Shown here in pieces: positions 45,824-56,539 of a DNA stretch of 64,000 nucleotides. Position 1 is the first letter of the stretch; the number at the start of each line of letters is the position of its first letter. Under the pieces are notes generated by a model. That model was not told the DNA's origin. It saw only the letters and a list, made by a program, of their open reading frames with translations, and made no database searches. Source of the stretch: Cymodocea nodosa (taxonomy: Eukaryota > Streptophyta > Magnoliopsida > Alismatales > Cymodoceaceae); the NCBI GenBank assembly GCA_036874045.1, contig CM072335.1, positions 8,762,001 to 8,826,000 of the forward strand, given 5' to 3'. The position numbers and the translations under genes are program-made.

Positions 45824-46322
45824 TAACTGTTTTTGTTTGTTTCTGAATACAAAATGTAATGTTTGTATTACTTGTTTGATTCATTGAACAATACATTTTT
45901 CTGTAAATGTGTTCAATTATTATTCTTGTTTACAAAAATCGTTGTTGTAATTCTCTTATATACATATATATATTCTCTGTAATTATCTTTTTGATTAATG
46001 ACAAAAAGGGGGAGAAATATTATAAAAAGATGATTATGATCTTAATTGCATATATATATTATAAAATGAGATGCTATTTAAATGGTTATTGTAATCTGAC
46101 AGATGATAATTAGAAAACTGATACTTATATAATTATTGACATCTGAGAGTTTTAGTTCTGAGAGGTAAAATTTACACAAATAATAGAAATAAGCTTAAGT
46201 GAACTTAAGTCAACAAACAAGTTTGTTGAATTAAAAGTTAACCCAACGAAGGTGCTTTGTTGAGTTAAACATATTTTATAATTGATTTAATATGGTTTTG
46301 TCATCATCAAAAAGGGGGAGAT
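45824..46322 (+). other. Family B copy 2 3' end, PPT and inverted repeat
   Basis: Non-coding and parallel to 34864-35344. A purine run aaaaagggggagaaata lies at about 46003-46019, and the true PPT aaaaagggggagat abuts LTR3. The upstream run is therefore a near-perfect second PPT about 300 bp before the first. Arms catcatcaaaa (46302-46312) and ttttgatgatg (46338-46348) are exact complements. Confidence 0.75.
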
Positions 46323-47932
46323 TGTTGAGTATTTTTGTTTTGATGATGTGTTATGAATGAAAATAATCATATTTGCTCAATTACTATTGCTTGTGAAAAG
46401 AAATTAAAATCATCAATTAATACAGAAAAAGCTTACTGATATAAATACTTGTCTGTATTGGATCTGAAGTTAATAACTAGTCATTTCGTTGCATTAATTT
46501 CTCATTTAGCTAAACGTTAAGTTAACGTGTGTTCTTATTGAAAAGCATGATATGTTTTAATGTTATATCTTCTGTATCATGAACAGTGCACGTTTAGACA
46601 ACTCGTTAAGTTAGAGTTTTGTTTGTATAGAGGTCACGTGAGAACTTGTTAAGTTAGAGGCTTAAAGGTTAAAATAGGTCACGTGATAACTCGTTAAGTT
46701 AGTGAGTAAAAGAAGAGACGAACTCGTTAAGTTAGTGTTATACACGTGGTGAAATTATAAGTTACGAATGTTGTATTGTATCACGTGAGGTGCACATGTT
46801 TAACTCGTTAAGTTAACATAACTAAACGCGTTGAGCTGCTATATTGAACACTAAGGCAACGCGTTAGGTTAGCGTTATAAACTTAAGTTGTTATTTTTGC
46901 ACGTGGTAAAATTCTTATTATAAAAATATTTGTGTATTACTCGTTCGTTGAGATATCATAACACAACGGAAATGGTTCGTTGAGTTATCATAACACAACG
47001 GAGATGGTTCGTTGAGATAGCATAACACCACAGACTTAGTTCGTTGAGTTAGCTACAGTACGTGTCACGTGAAATGGCACATGAGGAACTCGTTAAGTTA
47101 GAAACGTTAAGTTATATATATACTTATGTTACTCGTTTAGTTAACATTAAAGTAACGACTTCTTATTACACTGATGAAAAACTTTTGGATGAGAAAGTTT
47201 ATTTTGCAGGAAATTTTTTAGAGATTTAGGACTGATGATTAAAGAAAATTCGAAATATAAACATGGGTTAGAACGTGTGTGTTTCGATGAAGGAAAAAGG
47301 AAAGACGTGGAGAAGTGGAAAACTGGTAGTGGTTAAATGTGAAGGATATGCATGAAATGAAGATACAGTATAAAAGGCATAGAATTCTCGTTGATCAATT
47401 TATCCTTGCACACAAAAAGAAAAATCTTTTCAAGGATCAAAACATCCCTGCACACCAAAAGAAAAATCTTTTTCAAGGATCAAAAACACCTTCTTGGGGA
47501 AAATCTCTCAAGTGGAAGAAAGTTCAGTGAAGCATAAAAAGGTAAGATTTTCGTCACTGAAGATTTGAAGTATCAGAAGAAAGCAAATTCGGTGAAGCAT
47601 GAAAAGACAAGATATTCGTCACTAAAGAATTGTTGAAGAAGAAAAAGAAGAAGAAAGATCTCAAACAGGGAGAAAAGTTTTAAATTCTGCAAATTAGTTT
47701 TCTCTGTTTGTAGTTATGAAATTGTTTAGATGATACATGGTATCGAAATATAATTGCATCTACAATTTCTGAGGAGAATTGAATTGTATATTGTAATTGA
47801 AACCTTGAATGAAAATGATTTTATGAAAACAATGTCTTGACTTGTTTTTGAGTTTTAAAGTTTCAATTATATTTCAGAAAATATTAAAAATACACAATTC
47901 ACCCCCCTCTTGTGTAGCCATACGATCCTACA
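46323..47932 (+). repeat. LTR3 of the family B array (1610 bp)
   Basis: Complete, with ends tgttgagtattt and cgatcctaca. It keeps the G-box cluster, the TATA box and the 43-bp leader duplication. It is followed directly by atggcatatgc, a gypsy gag fragment, not by the aaaag that flanks LTR1. Confidence 0.93.
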
Positions 47933-48039
47933 ATGGCATATGCTTATACCCAAAGATCTCTGAAACTTGTAGTTAGCATATGTGAATTCTACGACTAGGA
48001 AGGACATGACATTGCTGATTGTTTGAAACTAAGACAATT
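47933..48039 (+). pseudogene. 107-bp gypsy gag fragment with CCHC remnant
   Basis: It matches element E1 at 82-188 almost base for base (atggcatatgcttat; gttagcatatgtgaattct; gtttgaaactaagac). The knuckle is degraded (CEFYD* in place of CEFCN). The fragment ends abruptly at about 48039 against an unrelated minus-strand sequence, so both edges are rearrangement breakpoints. Confidence 0.75.
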
Positions 48040-48149
48040 ACACATTCTTTAATTTCTTTTGACACACAACACAATCTGCATAGATCTTTAGCTGATAAGT
48101 TACTCAATACTTCCCTTAGTGCATCTAGTGGTAATTTCATCAATTCCAT
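48040..48149 (-). pseudogene. F-box-like coding fragment
   Basis: From the minus-strand ATG at 48149, 36 codons read without stop. They contain LPLDALREVLSNLSAK and then DLCRLCCVSKEIKEC, which fits the F-box consensus (LP.D.L.EIL..L..K.L.R...V.K). F-box proteins bind SKP1 in SCF ubiquitin ligases. Directly upstream, cacaatag before the ATG resembles a 3' splice site. The frame breaks at 48040 into a gypsy fragment. It could be a host gene remnant or a captured exon; chance similarity cannot be excluded at this length. Confidence 0.5.
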
Positions 48150-48390
48150 CTATTGTGATTCTATATAACATAAACAAAATTTAATAGAGATAAAATTAAC
48201 ATAACTACTTACATACCTTCCTGGAGTTAGGCCATAACTCAACGGACTAAGTTCATTGAGTTAAGTAATAACTCTACGGTACTACTAACTATAATTAAAC
48301 TTTCATTTTCTTTCTTTTTATAATTTTCTACTTACTATATTATACATAGTTACTTTAGTTATGCTGCTTCATTCAGCTTCCCTCCTATAC
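48150..48390. other. AT-rich non-coding stretch next to the F-box fragment
   Basis: No gene is seen. At 48227-48290 it has U3-like motifs (taactcaacggac, cattgagttaag, taactctacgg) like those of the copia LTRs and ORF3 leaders. The sequence may be a leader of the F-box fragment or debris of an LTR. Confidence 0.35.
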
Positions 48391-49299
48391 GAGATATCAA
48401 TTTCATTAATAGTTCTATTGATAGGGTTAGGCACTACTTGCATTGGCAATCCTTTAATAGGCCTAACTTCTATTGATTCCTTCTGTCTAGGGAGTATATT
48501 TCTATTCATATTCTAAGTCTGAATGGCAACATTTCCAAATACATGATCTAGACGATTGTTTAATTGTTGAATTATCTTTTCTAATTTCTCTATTCTAGAT
48601 CCTTGTTCAATTAATGCTTCATAACTTATATTTCTATCATTTATATTTTCTCCTCCCTAGAAATTGTTATTTCTCCAAGATAGGTTCGGGTGATTTCTCC
48701 AAGATAGGTTCGGGTGATTTCTCCAATTAGGGTTATAAGAATTTCCAAAGTTATCTTTCTGGTTTCTAGTATAAATAATACCTACATCATTAATATTTGC
48801 ATTCTTTTCTGCTAGTTTTTGATTTAATGATAACTCCTTAATTTTCTTTGTTAATTCAGTTAATTTAACTTCAAGCATAGTACTTGAATCTATTTCATGC
48901 ATTCACCTTGACAATATTCTTTTATCTATAATAGCTTCAGCCGACTTTTCCCACTGAGTAGTTTTTTTTACAAAGTTTTCTAAGTATGCCCATGCTTCTT
49001 CACTACACAGTTTTAAAAATTCATTCTGACAAGTAGATTTTAATAAAGATTTAGTTGAAACATCTATGCCTTCATAAATTATACCTATTAATTATGCTTT
49101 ACTCATTGCATGATGTGGACATTGAGTTAGTAAATCTTTAAATCATTCAAAATATTTCCAAAATAATTCTCCTTGTTTTTGGCTACACATTAATATTTCC
49201 TTTTTCTTTTTAATTATTTGATGTGTTGGATAATATTTTTCTAGAAAAACAAAGCAAAATTTAGTCCAAGCAAAAATTGAATCAGGCGATAAAGTATAT

Positions 49300-50926
49300 T
49301 GTTTGGATAATTTAGAAGTTTTAAATTTATAAACCGCAAGTGCATAGCGTCCAATGGAGTACGTCGGTAAGTACAGGTCGAACCATAGAGAAATGGGTAT
49401 AATCTAAGGTTCTAATTACAAGAATATGGTAAGCAAATACTTTCCAAATATAGATTAGACTACAAAAAAGGTAAGTCCACGGATTTTTAATTTAACGACC
49501 AATCAACATATTAGACTAAAAATTTAATCTCAATCATATCTGTTAATGTGGACTTCAGATAAAAAGTTTCACACTTAAAAACGCACGAATGATATGACTG
49601 AAAATTCAGGGATTGAAAATGATGCATAAAATTGGAAATTTCTGCGTGTTAACAACAGTATCGTAAAAACCTTATAAATCCCGAATTACTCAACCAAAAA
49701 TTCCAAAATCAAATGCGTTGCAAAATAAACAAAATTTAGATATTAATGAAATATTTATTGGAATTTTTATGCGATCTGAGTTGTGAGAAAAACGTATTAC
49801 AATCATGATAAAAGAGTCTCAGACCGAATTCTGTGCTCGATACAGTTATAGCTTCAAAATGGTATCAAATCTTCTCGGATTGCTATGAAATTTTAGAGAA
49901 TCACAGAAGACTTATAATAGCACGATTATGATTTTTTTCAGAATTTTCAGTTAAACAGAATCGCTCCAGAACGCATATGAACTCTCGGAATAAAAACAGA
50001 TCAACAAAACTGCAAATCTGCAAACAACATGCACAACCTTCAACGAATTCTATGTTGTTTCATGCATAACAGAATGTAATATCCGGATTTCAACATCAAC
50101 AAATAACAATATATGAATATATATCAATAACACCACCTGTTTTTATGATTTTCAGATGAAAATAACAAAGATTCACGGATTCAAAAAGGAACAAACAAAC
50201 AACAACGAATCTGTTTTCTACTTTTACCCTATTACAATGAAAACTAAGAACATAAACAACTACCTACATGAAACATGATAAAAAGTGATACATCTGAATC
50301 CAAAGAAGAGGGGAAAGGGGAGAAACGATTTGTGGAACCTCACAAATGAAGAAGAGAATCCTTGTAGTGGTAGACATCCCTCCTCCAATATGTGGGATGA
50401 AGGCTTTCACGTTGGAGATGACTTGTGGAATGAAGATGATAAGATCCGAGTTGAAGAGATGTGGTGGAATGACCAGCATTCTCCTTTCTTGCTTCAAGAC
50501 GTGGAGTTCCAAGAGGGGGTGACGGCTGGTGGTGTTGGAGGTGGAAAACAAAAGACTCCAAGAGAGAGCCCTAGACGTGCATCACTCTCTTTTATATAGA
50601 GAGTTTCCAAGTTTGGAGATCCATCTTTGATTCAACGATTGGGATTAAATCCCACTTGATTTTCTTTCTCCAATCTTCAATTTCTATGATCTTCTATTGA
50701 ATTATAAACTTTCATAACAATAAATACATCAAAATATCAAGTCATCCATAAAATTCATAAATGATGCATGTTTGAAATAATTTCCTACTTTTAACTATAT
50801 AAAATGGGGATTGGTTCTTATTGGTTAAATAATGAAATAAATGCATAATATGACTTTAATAAATCTCATGTAAATCTATTTAACCAATAAAATCCTATAA
50901 AAATATGCAACATTTTAATCCAAACA
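49300..50926 (-). mobile_element. Solo gypsy LTR inserted in element F gag
   Basis: The 1627-bp insertion runs from tgtttggat to atccaaaca (ends are exact 9-bp inverted repeats). It is flanked by tatat at 49295-49299 and 50927-50931. Excision restores the gag frame. The conserved gypsy block (accgcaagtgcatagcg) lies about 36 bp from the left end, so the LTR is in minus orientation. A minus-strand TATA box (tatataaaag) at 50589-50598 precedes a GC-richer leader (50590 down to 50290). ORFs in the leader look like chance. Confidence 0.92.
50589..50598 (-). promoter_or_regulatory. TATA box of the solo gypsy LTR
   Basis: The minus strand reads tatataaaag inside a self-complementary context (ctctctatataaaagagag). 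It lies immediately upstream of the GC-rich leader, the same layout as in the element E LTR (9000-9008). Confidence 0.6.
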
Positions 50927-51372
50927 TATATAACTATCTCTTAGCTGTGTCTTTTAAAGCAAAAGGAATATATCTAAGTTTAATAGCATCAATACTCATG
51001 TTTGGCATTTTCATCATTTGACAAACTTCACTAAATTCTCTAAGGAAATAATAGACATCTTCTCTTTCTAATCCATGAAAGTGTGGTAATTGACTAATAT
51101 AATTAGATTTCAATTCAAACCTCTCCCTCAAAGTTTGGCAATCAAATATATGAAGGTTCATCAACTAGCTCAGGATATAGAATTTCCCCTAACGGTTTTT
51201 CTACTTGAACAACCATATCTTCATTCTCCTTTAAAGAAAGGTTAGCTACACCCCTAAGGATTTCATTAAAGTCCTCTTTAGAAAATTTTTTAGTATGCTT
51301 CTATGTTAAGTAATCCCGTCTAGGTGTTCTTACTAAATGTTTAGTGCTAGGAGAACAAGTCCATGTGCTCAT

Positions 51373-51618
51373 AAACTCTTAACATAAAGTAAAATTACAG
51401 AAGATTAATTACATACCAGTCTGAAGCTTTGTTCTCAATAAATAATTGTTGACAAATGAAGTTAAATCAACTGCTTCTCCTTCCAGTTCCCTAATGAATT
51501 TTCTTTTCTCTCCTCAAGTGCTGGTAACTAGTAAATAACATTCTGTTCTATATTTATACTGCACGTCCCTAAAGCAAATGAATCTCATTGCAAGAACGTG
51601 TCTTGTAACGTGTAGTAT
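51373..51618 (-). other. Promoter-like leader upstream of element F gag
   Basis: On the minus strand a TATA box (tataaata, 51551-51558) with two acgtg/cacgt cores just upstream lies about 180 bp before the gag ATG. I cannot identify an LTR end or PBS between them. The region continues at 53353 beyond the solo family B LTR. Confidence 0.5.
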
Positions 51619-53347
51619 TGTTGAGTATTTTGTTTTGATGATGTGTGCTAAATGAAAGTAATCATATTTGCTCAATTACTATTGCTTGTGAAAAGAAATT
51701 AAAAACATCAATTAATACAGAAAAAGTTTATTGATATAAATACTTGTCTGTATTGGATCTGAAATTATACTAAGTTAAATAACTAGTCGTTTCATTGCAT
51801 TAATTTCTCATTTAACTAAACGTTCAGTTAACGTGTGTTTTTATTGAAAAGCATGATATGTTTTAAAGTTATATTTTCTGTATCATAAATAGTGCACGTT
51901 TAGACAACTCGTTAAGTTAGAGCTTTACTCGTATAGAGGTTACGTGAGATCTCATTAAGTTAGAGGCTTAAAGGTTAAAATAGGTCACATGAGAACTCGT
52001 TAAGTTAGTGAGTAAAAGAAGAGACAAACTCGTTAAGTTAGTGTTGTACACATGGTGAAATTAAAGGTTACAAATGTTATATTATATCACATGAGGTGCA
52101 CATGTTTAACTCGTTAAGTTAACATAACTAAACGCATTGAGTTGCTATATTGAACACTAACGCAACGCATTAGGTTAGCATTATAAAACTTAAGTTGTTA
52201 TTTTTGCACATGGTAAAATTCTTATTATAAAAACATTTGTTTATTACTAAATCGGTGAGTTAAAGTTTTTTAGAGATTTACAACCGTAACTATCCGAAAG
52301 GTAACTTAAGTCATGGTTTCAGGTCATGACATGTGTCTCACTAGTTTTATGGTAAAAAGAGATTTTCGAAGACTTACAACCGTAACTTAAACTATTTTCA
52401 GTATGTTAGCATTTAACCTTCTGAAAGAAAGGTTAAGCTGGTTCATTGAGTTAGCATAACACCACGAAGCTGGTTCGTTGAGTTAGTGTAACACCACCGA
52501 CTTAGTTCGTTGAGTTAGCTACAATACTTGTCATGTGAGTTGGCACATGAGGAACTCATTAAGTTAGAAACATTAAGTTATATATCCACTTGTTTTACTC
52601 GTTTAGTTAACATTAAAGTAACGACTTCTTATTTACATTTGATGAAAAATTTTGAATGAGAGTTTATTTTGCAGGAAATTTTTCAAAGATCTTGGATTGA
52701 TGATTAAAGAAAATTTGAAATGTAAACGTGGGTCAAAACGTGTGTATTTCGATGAAGGAAAAAGAGAAGATGTGAAGAGTGGAAAACTGGTAGTAATTAA
52801 ATGTGGAGGATATACATGAAATGAAGATACAGTATAAAAGGCATAAAATTCTCGTTGATCAATTATCCCTGCACACCAAATGAAATATCTTTTCAAAGAT
52901 CAAAAACACCTCTTCGGGGAAAAGCTCTCAAATGGAAGAAAATTCAATGAAGCAAAAATGGTCAAATTTATGTCACTGAAGATCTAAAGTATCAGAAAAA
53001 AGCAAATTCAATGAAGTAGAGAAAGACAAGATATTCGTCACTGAAGAATTGTTGAAGAAGAAAAAGAAAAAGAAAGATCTCAAACAGGGAGAAATGTTTT
53101 AAATTCTGTAAATTAGTTTTCTCTATTTGTAGTTATGAAATTGTATAGATGAAACATGGTATCAATATATAATTGCATCTACAATTTCTGAGGAGAATTG
53201 AATTGTACTTTGTAATTGAAACCTTAAATAAAAATAATTTTATGAAAAATAGCGTCTCAACTTGTTTTTAATTTTGAAGTTTCAATTATAATTGAAAATG
53301 TTGAAAAACACAATTCACCCCCTCTTGTGTAGCCATACGATCGTACA
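51619..53347 (+). mobile_element. Solo LTR of copia family B, plus orientation
   Basis: The 1729-bp LTR runs from tgttgagtatttt to cgatcgtaca, with the perfect duplication agtat at 51614-51618 and 53348-53352. It has more decay than the array LTRs: most G-boxes have become cacatg. It carries the extra U3 segment with tccgaaaggtaac (about 52290) that is shared with the solo LTR at 19607. Confidence 0.95.
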
Positions 53348-53352
53348 AGTAT

Positions 53353-54081
53353 GGTTCCTATTTTTATGGATTTGTGTTCCACTTCTAATTTCAAATTTCA
53401 ATATTCGCTAAACCCATGAAGTTTCGTTCATAGATAAAAGAATAACTCTTATGCTAAATCCACGAACTAATCTCATTGAGTTACAGATAACTCAATAGAC
53501 TAGACTTAGTTACTATTTACTAACTCCATAGACTAACTTCATTGAGTTACAAATAACTCAACAGAGTGACCTTATATTTTAATATTGACTTCGTGGAGTT
53601 AAGGTTAACTCCACGAACTTGAGTTAACACTTAGCAAATTTTTCTAAAACTTACTCCTCATCTTAACTTCTATATTTTTTTCCTCCTACATTTTATCAAC
53701 TTAAATAAAGTTAAATATATTTCATTAATATAGTGTTCTAATTTAAACTCATTTAAATTTGAACATTATAGGCATATTTAACTTACAGTTCATTTCCTGT
53801 TATGTAGAAATTAGAGTTTACTTTTCAGTTTGCAGATATATTCAAACATTATCAAATCAACGTGCATTTAACCACATCATTAATAAAATTGTAAAACAGT
53901 CCTGCAAAGCTTTAAACAGATATATAATATAATATAATATTCAATACATTTTTTAATTAAATCATTCATTCACAATCACACAAATTCAGAAACATCTGAT
54001 GTTCAAACATTCATATATATAAATAGTTTACAATTACATACAATTAGATATTTTTCAGTACAAGTAGACGAACAATACATT
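53353..54081 (-). promoter_or_regulatory. Non-coding region downstream of ORF3-D with palindromic motif array
   Basis: No gene. The strongest unit is a palindrome with 13-bp arms ttcgtggagttaa and ttaactccacgaa, two bases apart (53590-53617). Weaker units with gagtta/taactc arms lie at about 53466-53560. It looks like the U3 of an LTR whose PPT and start I cannot locate. AT-rich DNA (53930-54060) lies next to ORF3-D. Confidence 0.5.
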
Positions 54082-56304
54082 TTAATCTTTTTTTCTAAGT
54101 TCATCTACTTCCTTTTGAAGCTTTTCTAATTGGTTTATATATTCTACAGCTCTTGTAAAGTCTCTAAAAGGTCCAACAATAGAAATAGCAACAGCAACAT
54201 AATTTCTATATTCCTTCACTGAAATGGCTCTAGATCTTATCCTCTTGGATGTCCATTTTGTGAAGTCAATTCCTTCCATCATTAATACTGGAATTAAATC
54301 TCCATAAAATAGCTTTTTCTTTACTACTTTGAGCTTGGAGATAAATACTTTGTACCAATTTACTTGAATTCTATTCACAATTGCATATATGGCTTACTTG
54401 ACAAATTGACTCAGTTCAATGTCGTGGCCTTGTCTTTGATAAATAGTCTTCACTAGTATAGTTGCCACCATGTGTGTCTTTCCATTTAAGTACTTCATTC
54501 TATTAAGTATTGGCACACGAGAGTCACTAGCTATACATTGCTTAATTTCCTATTCAGTCCATTCCACTACAGTTGTTTCTTCTAGAATTTCAATTCCTTC
54601 ATTTTTCAATCCAAAAATGTTGTAGAGAAGCTTAGTTATTATCTGAATATTAACTTCTTCCACATTAGAAATTAATTTTCCTTCTTCCTCTCTTAAATTT
54701 ACATAAAAATAGGGCACTAAATTTTCATAAACTACATGTCCTTTTGCTCTCGAAATAAATTGCAGTAGGCATTGGAATTCAAAAAATTCTCTAATTTCCT
54801 CCATTCTAGTCCAGTCAACTGGCTTACTATAAGTTATATCATACCTCTTTATCTCTTAATACTTATTGTATGCTTCCTAACTCTAGAAATGAATTTCATT
54901 CAGAATAGTTGCTTCTGTAGGGTTAGGAATTTGGGTTTGTTGCTCTAGAGGGGTTTGTTCTTGAACTTCCTCTTCAAATTGCTGAGCTTGTTGTTGTAAT
55001 TGCTACTGAAAATAATATGATGATTCCTGCTCTTCTGCTCTGAATTGTTGTGAAGAGCCTGTAGAACTTTCCACATTTTTATCTTGAATTTTCTCCATAA
55101 GTTGCTAAAGAGTTTCATTTTCTTTAAAGGAATCTGTTGAATTCTTTTCTTCTTGTTCAACTTCCTACTTAGTTTCTTCTCTTTCTTTTTCCTCCTCACT
55201 ACTAATCTACATTGTTACTGTTCTTTCTAATTCTGTGGCAGATTAGGATAGAGTCCTAGGCACAGTATTTTCTACCCTAACTTCAATTTCTAATTCTTCA
55301 GGCTACAGACTAATTTCACCTTGTTTTTCTTCTTTTCTTTGCTCCTACTCTTCTTCTTCTTCTTTAGATAATAAATCCACAAAAATGGGCTCCTTTTGCC
55401 CTACTGTAGACATTATAGGTTCAAATTTGATTGTTACTTAAGCTTTAGACACTATCTCTTTTCCTTTTCTTCTTCTTAATAGTTGTGCCTAATCTTCTTC
55501 TTCTTCTTCTTCTTCAAATAATAAGTCAACAAGAATGGGCTCTTTAGGCCCTCAAGTCACAAGTACTAGCTCTTCCTATTTCACCTTCTCTATAGTCGCA
55601 AGTCTCGAAGAACCAGCTTCAACCTCTCTTGCAATTGATGTTGCAACTACTTGCTGTTGTAATCTATCTCTTATTCTTGCATGTACTCTTTCTTGGATTC
55701 TTCTCTTCTAAATTCCATCAAATAAAATAAGTACTTTAACTCGTGCCAAGGCTTCATCAACACCTTGGTCTTTGTAGAGTTGAATTAACTCTTCTAATTC
55801 TTTTTCCTCCTTCAATCCTAGACCTACCATTACAATTTTAGTTCTTGGTTGTGGTTGATATAAAGTTCCTAGTTGTTGCTCTATAGTTGTAGATAATTCA
55901 GCTTGCTCTCTTAGCTCTTGCTGCGAAGGCTCCAGCTGTTGCTCTTATTTTTCCTACTCTCTCTGTTCTTTAAATTGTTGATAAGCTGCTTCTACATCTA
56001 TCTTCCTTATAAACCACAGTCGAGATTTCCTTCTTATAAGTTCTAAGGAAACTTCATTATGTGGCCTAATTTTTCTTTCTCTATTGACAACTACTTCTGT
56101 AGCTATTCGTATTCTTGTTTCCATTATATCAAGTATTCTAACATTCAAATTTACGAGCTTTCTGATAAAGAAGAATAGATCATTCTCTACCTTTTCTAGT
56201 TGTTTTTCTCTCGTGGTGTTTTTGATCTTTTGCCATGAATGCCATTCCTCCGACTATCTAAGAAATTCGGTAGTGTCAAATTGATCCTAGAAGTTTTGCT
56301 CCAT
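54082..56304 (-). pseudogene. ORF3 accessory gene, third family (D), degenerate
   Basis: The minus-strand ATG at 56304 begins MEQNF. The frame is broken by many stops and shifts but colinear with ORF3 of family B and of similar span (2.2 kb). Homologous pieces: EIREFFEFQCLLQFI (about 54775), IFGLKNEGIEIL (about 54600), IVNRIQVNWYKVF then KKLFYGDLIPVLM (54378-54290), and a C-terminal coiled coil ending in RKKD. The middle is Glu/Gln-rich, with a CTT microsatellite at 55497-55516 and an internal repeat (aatgggctc at 55384 and 55534). It has no pol next to it. Confidence 0.72.
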
Positions 56305-56539
56305 CTTTATCTTCATTGCGTTATAGAACGGAATGGAATCACTCTAACTTTTACTGTTCTAAGTTCTAAATGATTACTGCGGATAATGCCCCCAAATCCT
56401 AAGTTTTAGTATAAATAAATCCTAAGTTCTTGGCAGGTAATCAGGTCATTTCCCACGCAAACTATCACTACTCAAATATACTACTCCATGGAGTTACGAT
56501 TAACTCCACAGACTAAGTTCATGGATTTAACTTAAGTAT
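56305..56539 (-). other. Leader of ORF3-D
   Basis: It holds ctccatggagtta with taactccacagac (about 56486-56513) and a TATA-like tttatttatac upstream of the ATG. This is the motif set seen before ORF3 in family B. It is cut at 56539 by the end of the copia C LTR. Confidence 0.45.

Larger units (their letters stand above)
24838..47932 (+). mobile_element. Tandem array of two copia (SIRE type) family B elements sharing the middle LTR
   Basis: Order: LTR1 (24838-26437), internal copy 1 (26438-35344), LTR2 (35345 to about 36612, truncated), internal copy 2 (about 36613-46322), LTR3 (46323-47932). The two internals are near-identical by eye and both carry gag, pol and ORF3. The outer flanks are aaaag (left, in element E RT) and atggc (right, a gypsy gag fragment), so there is no target duplication. 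Copy 1 lacks about 1 kb of RT-RNase H. Copy 2 lacks the LTR2 end, PBS and gag start. Confidence 0.92.
48391..51372 (-). pseudogene. gypsy element F gag (Athila type), split by a solo LTR
   Basis: The minus-strand ATG at 51372 begins MSTWTCSPSTK. Capsid motifs FELKSNYISQLPHFHGLERE and IKLRYIPFALKDTAKR precede the insertion at 50926. After it come TLSPDSIFAWTKF and CPHHAM, then YNPNWRNHPNLSWRN with a 24-bp tandem duplication (48670-48693 and 48694-48717) repeating eight codons. The Trp of KRWLY has become TAG, and several other stops are present. No pol of this element follows; the sequence instead reaches the F-box fragment. Confidence 0.82.

Noticed and set aside
50264-50599. Three overlapping ORFs of 73-104 codons
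   Set aside because: Chance ORFs in the GC-richer leader of the solo gypsy LTR at 49300-50926.
51378-51416. Possible intron (gtatgt...ttaag) before gag F
   Set aside because: At 39 nt it is too short for a plant intron.
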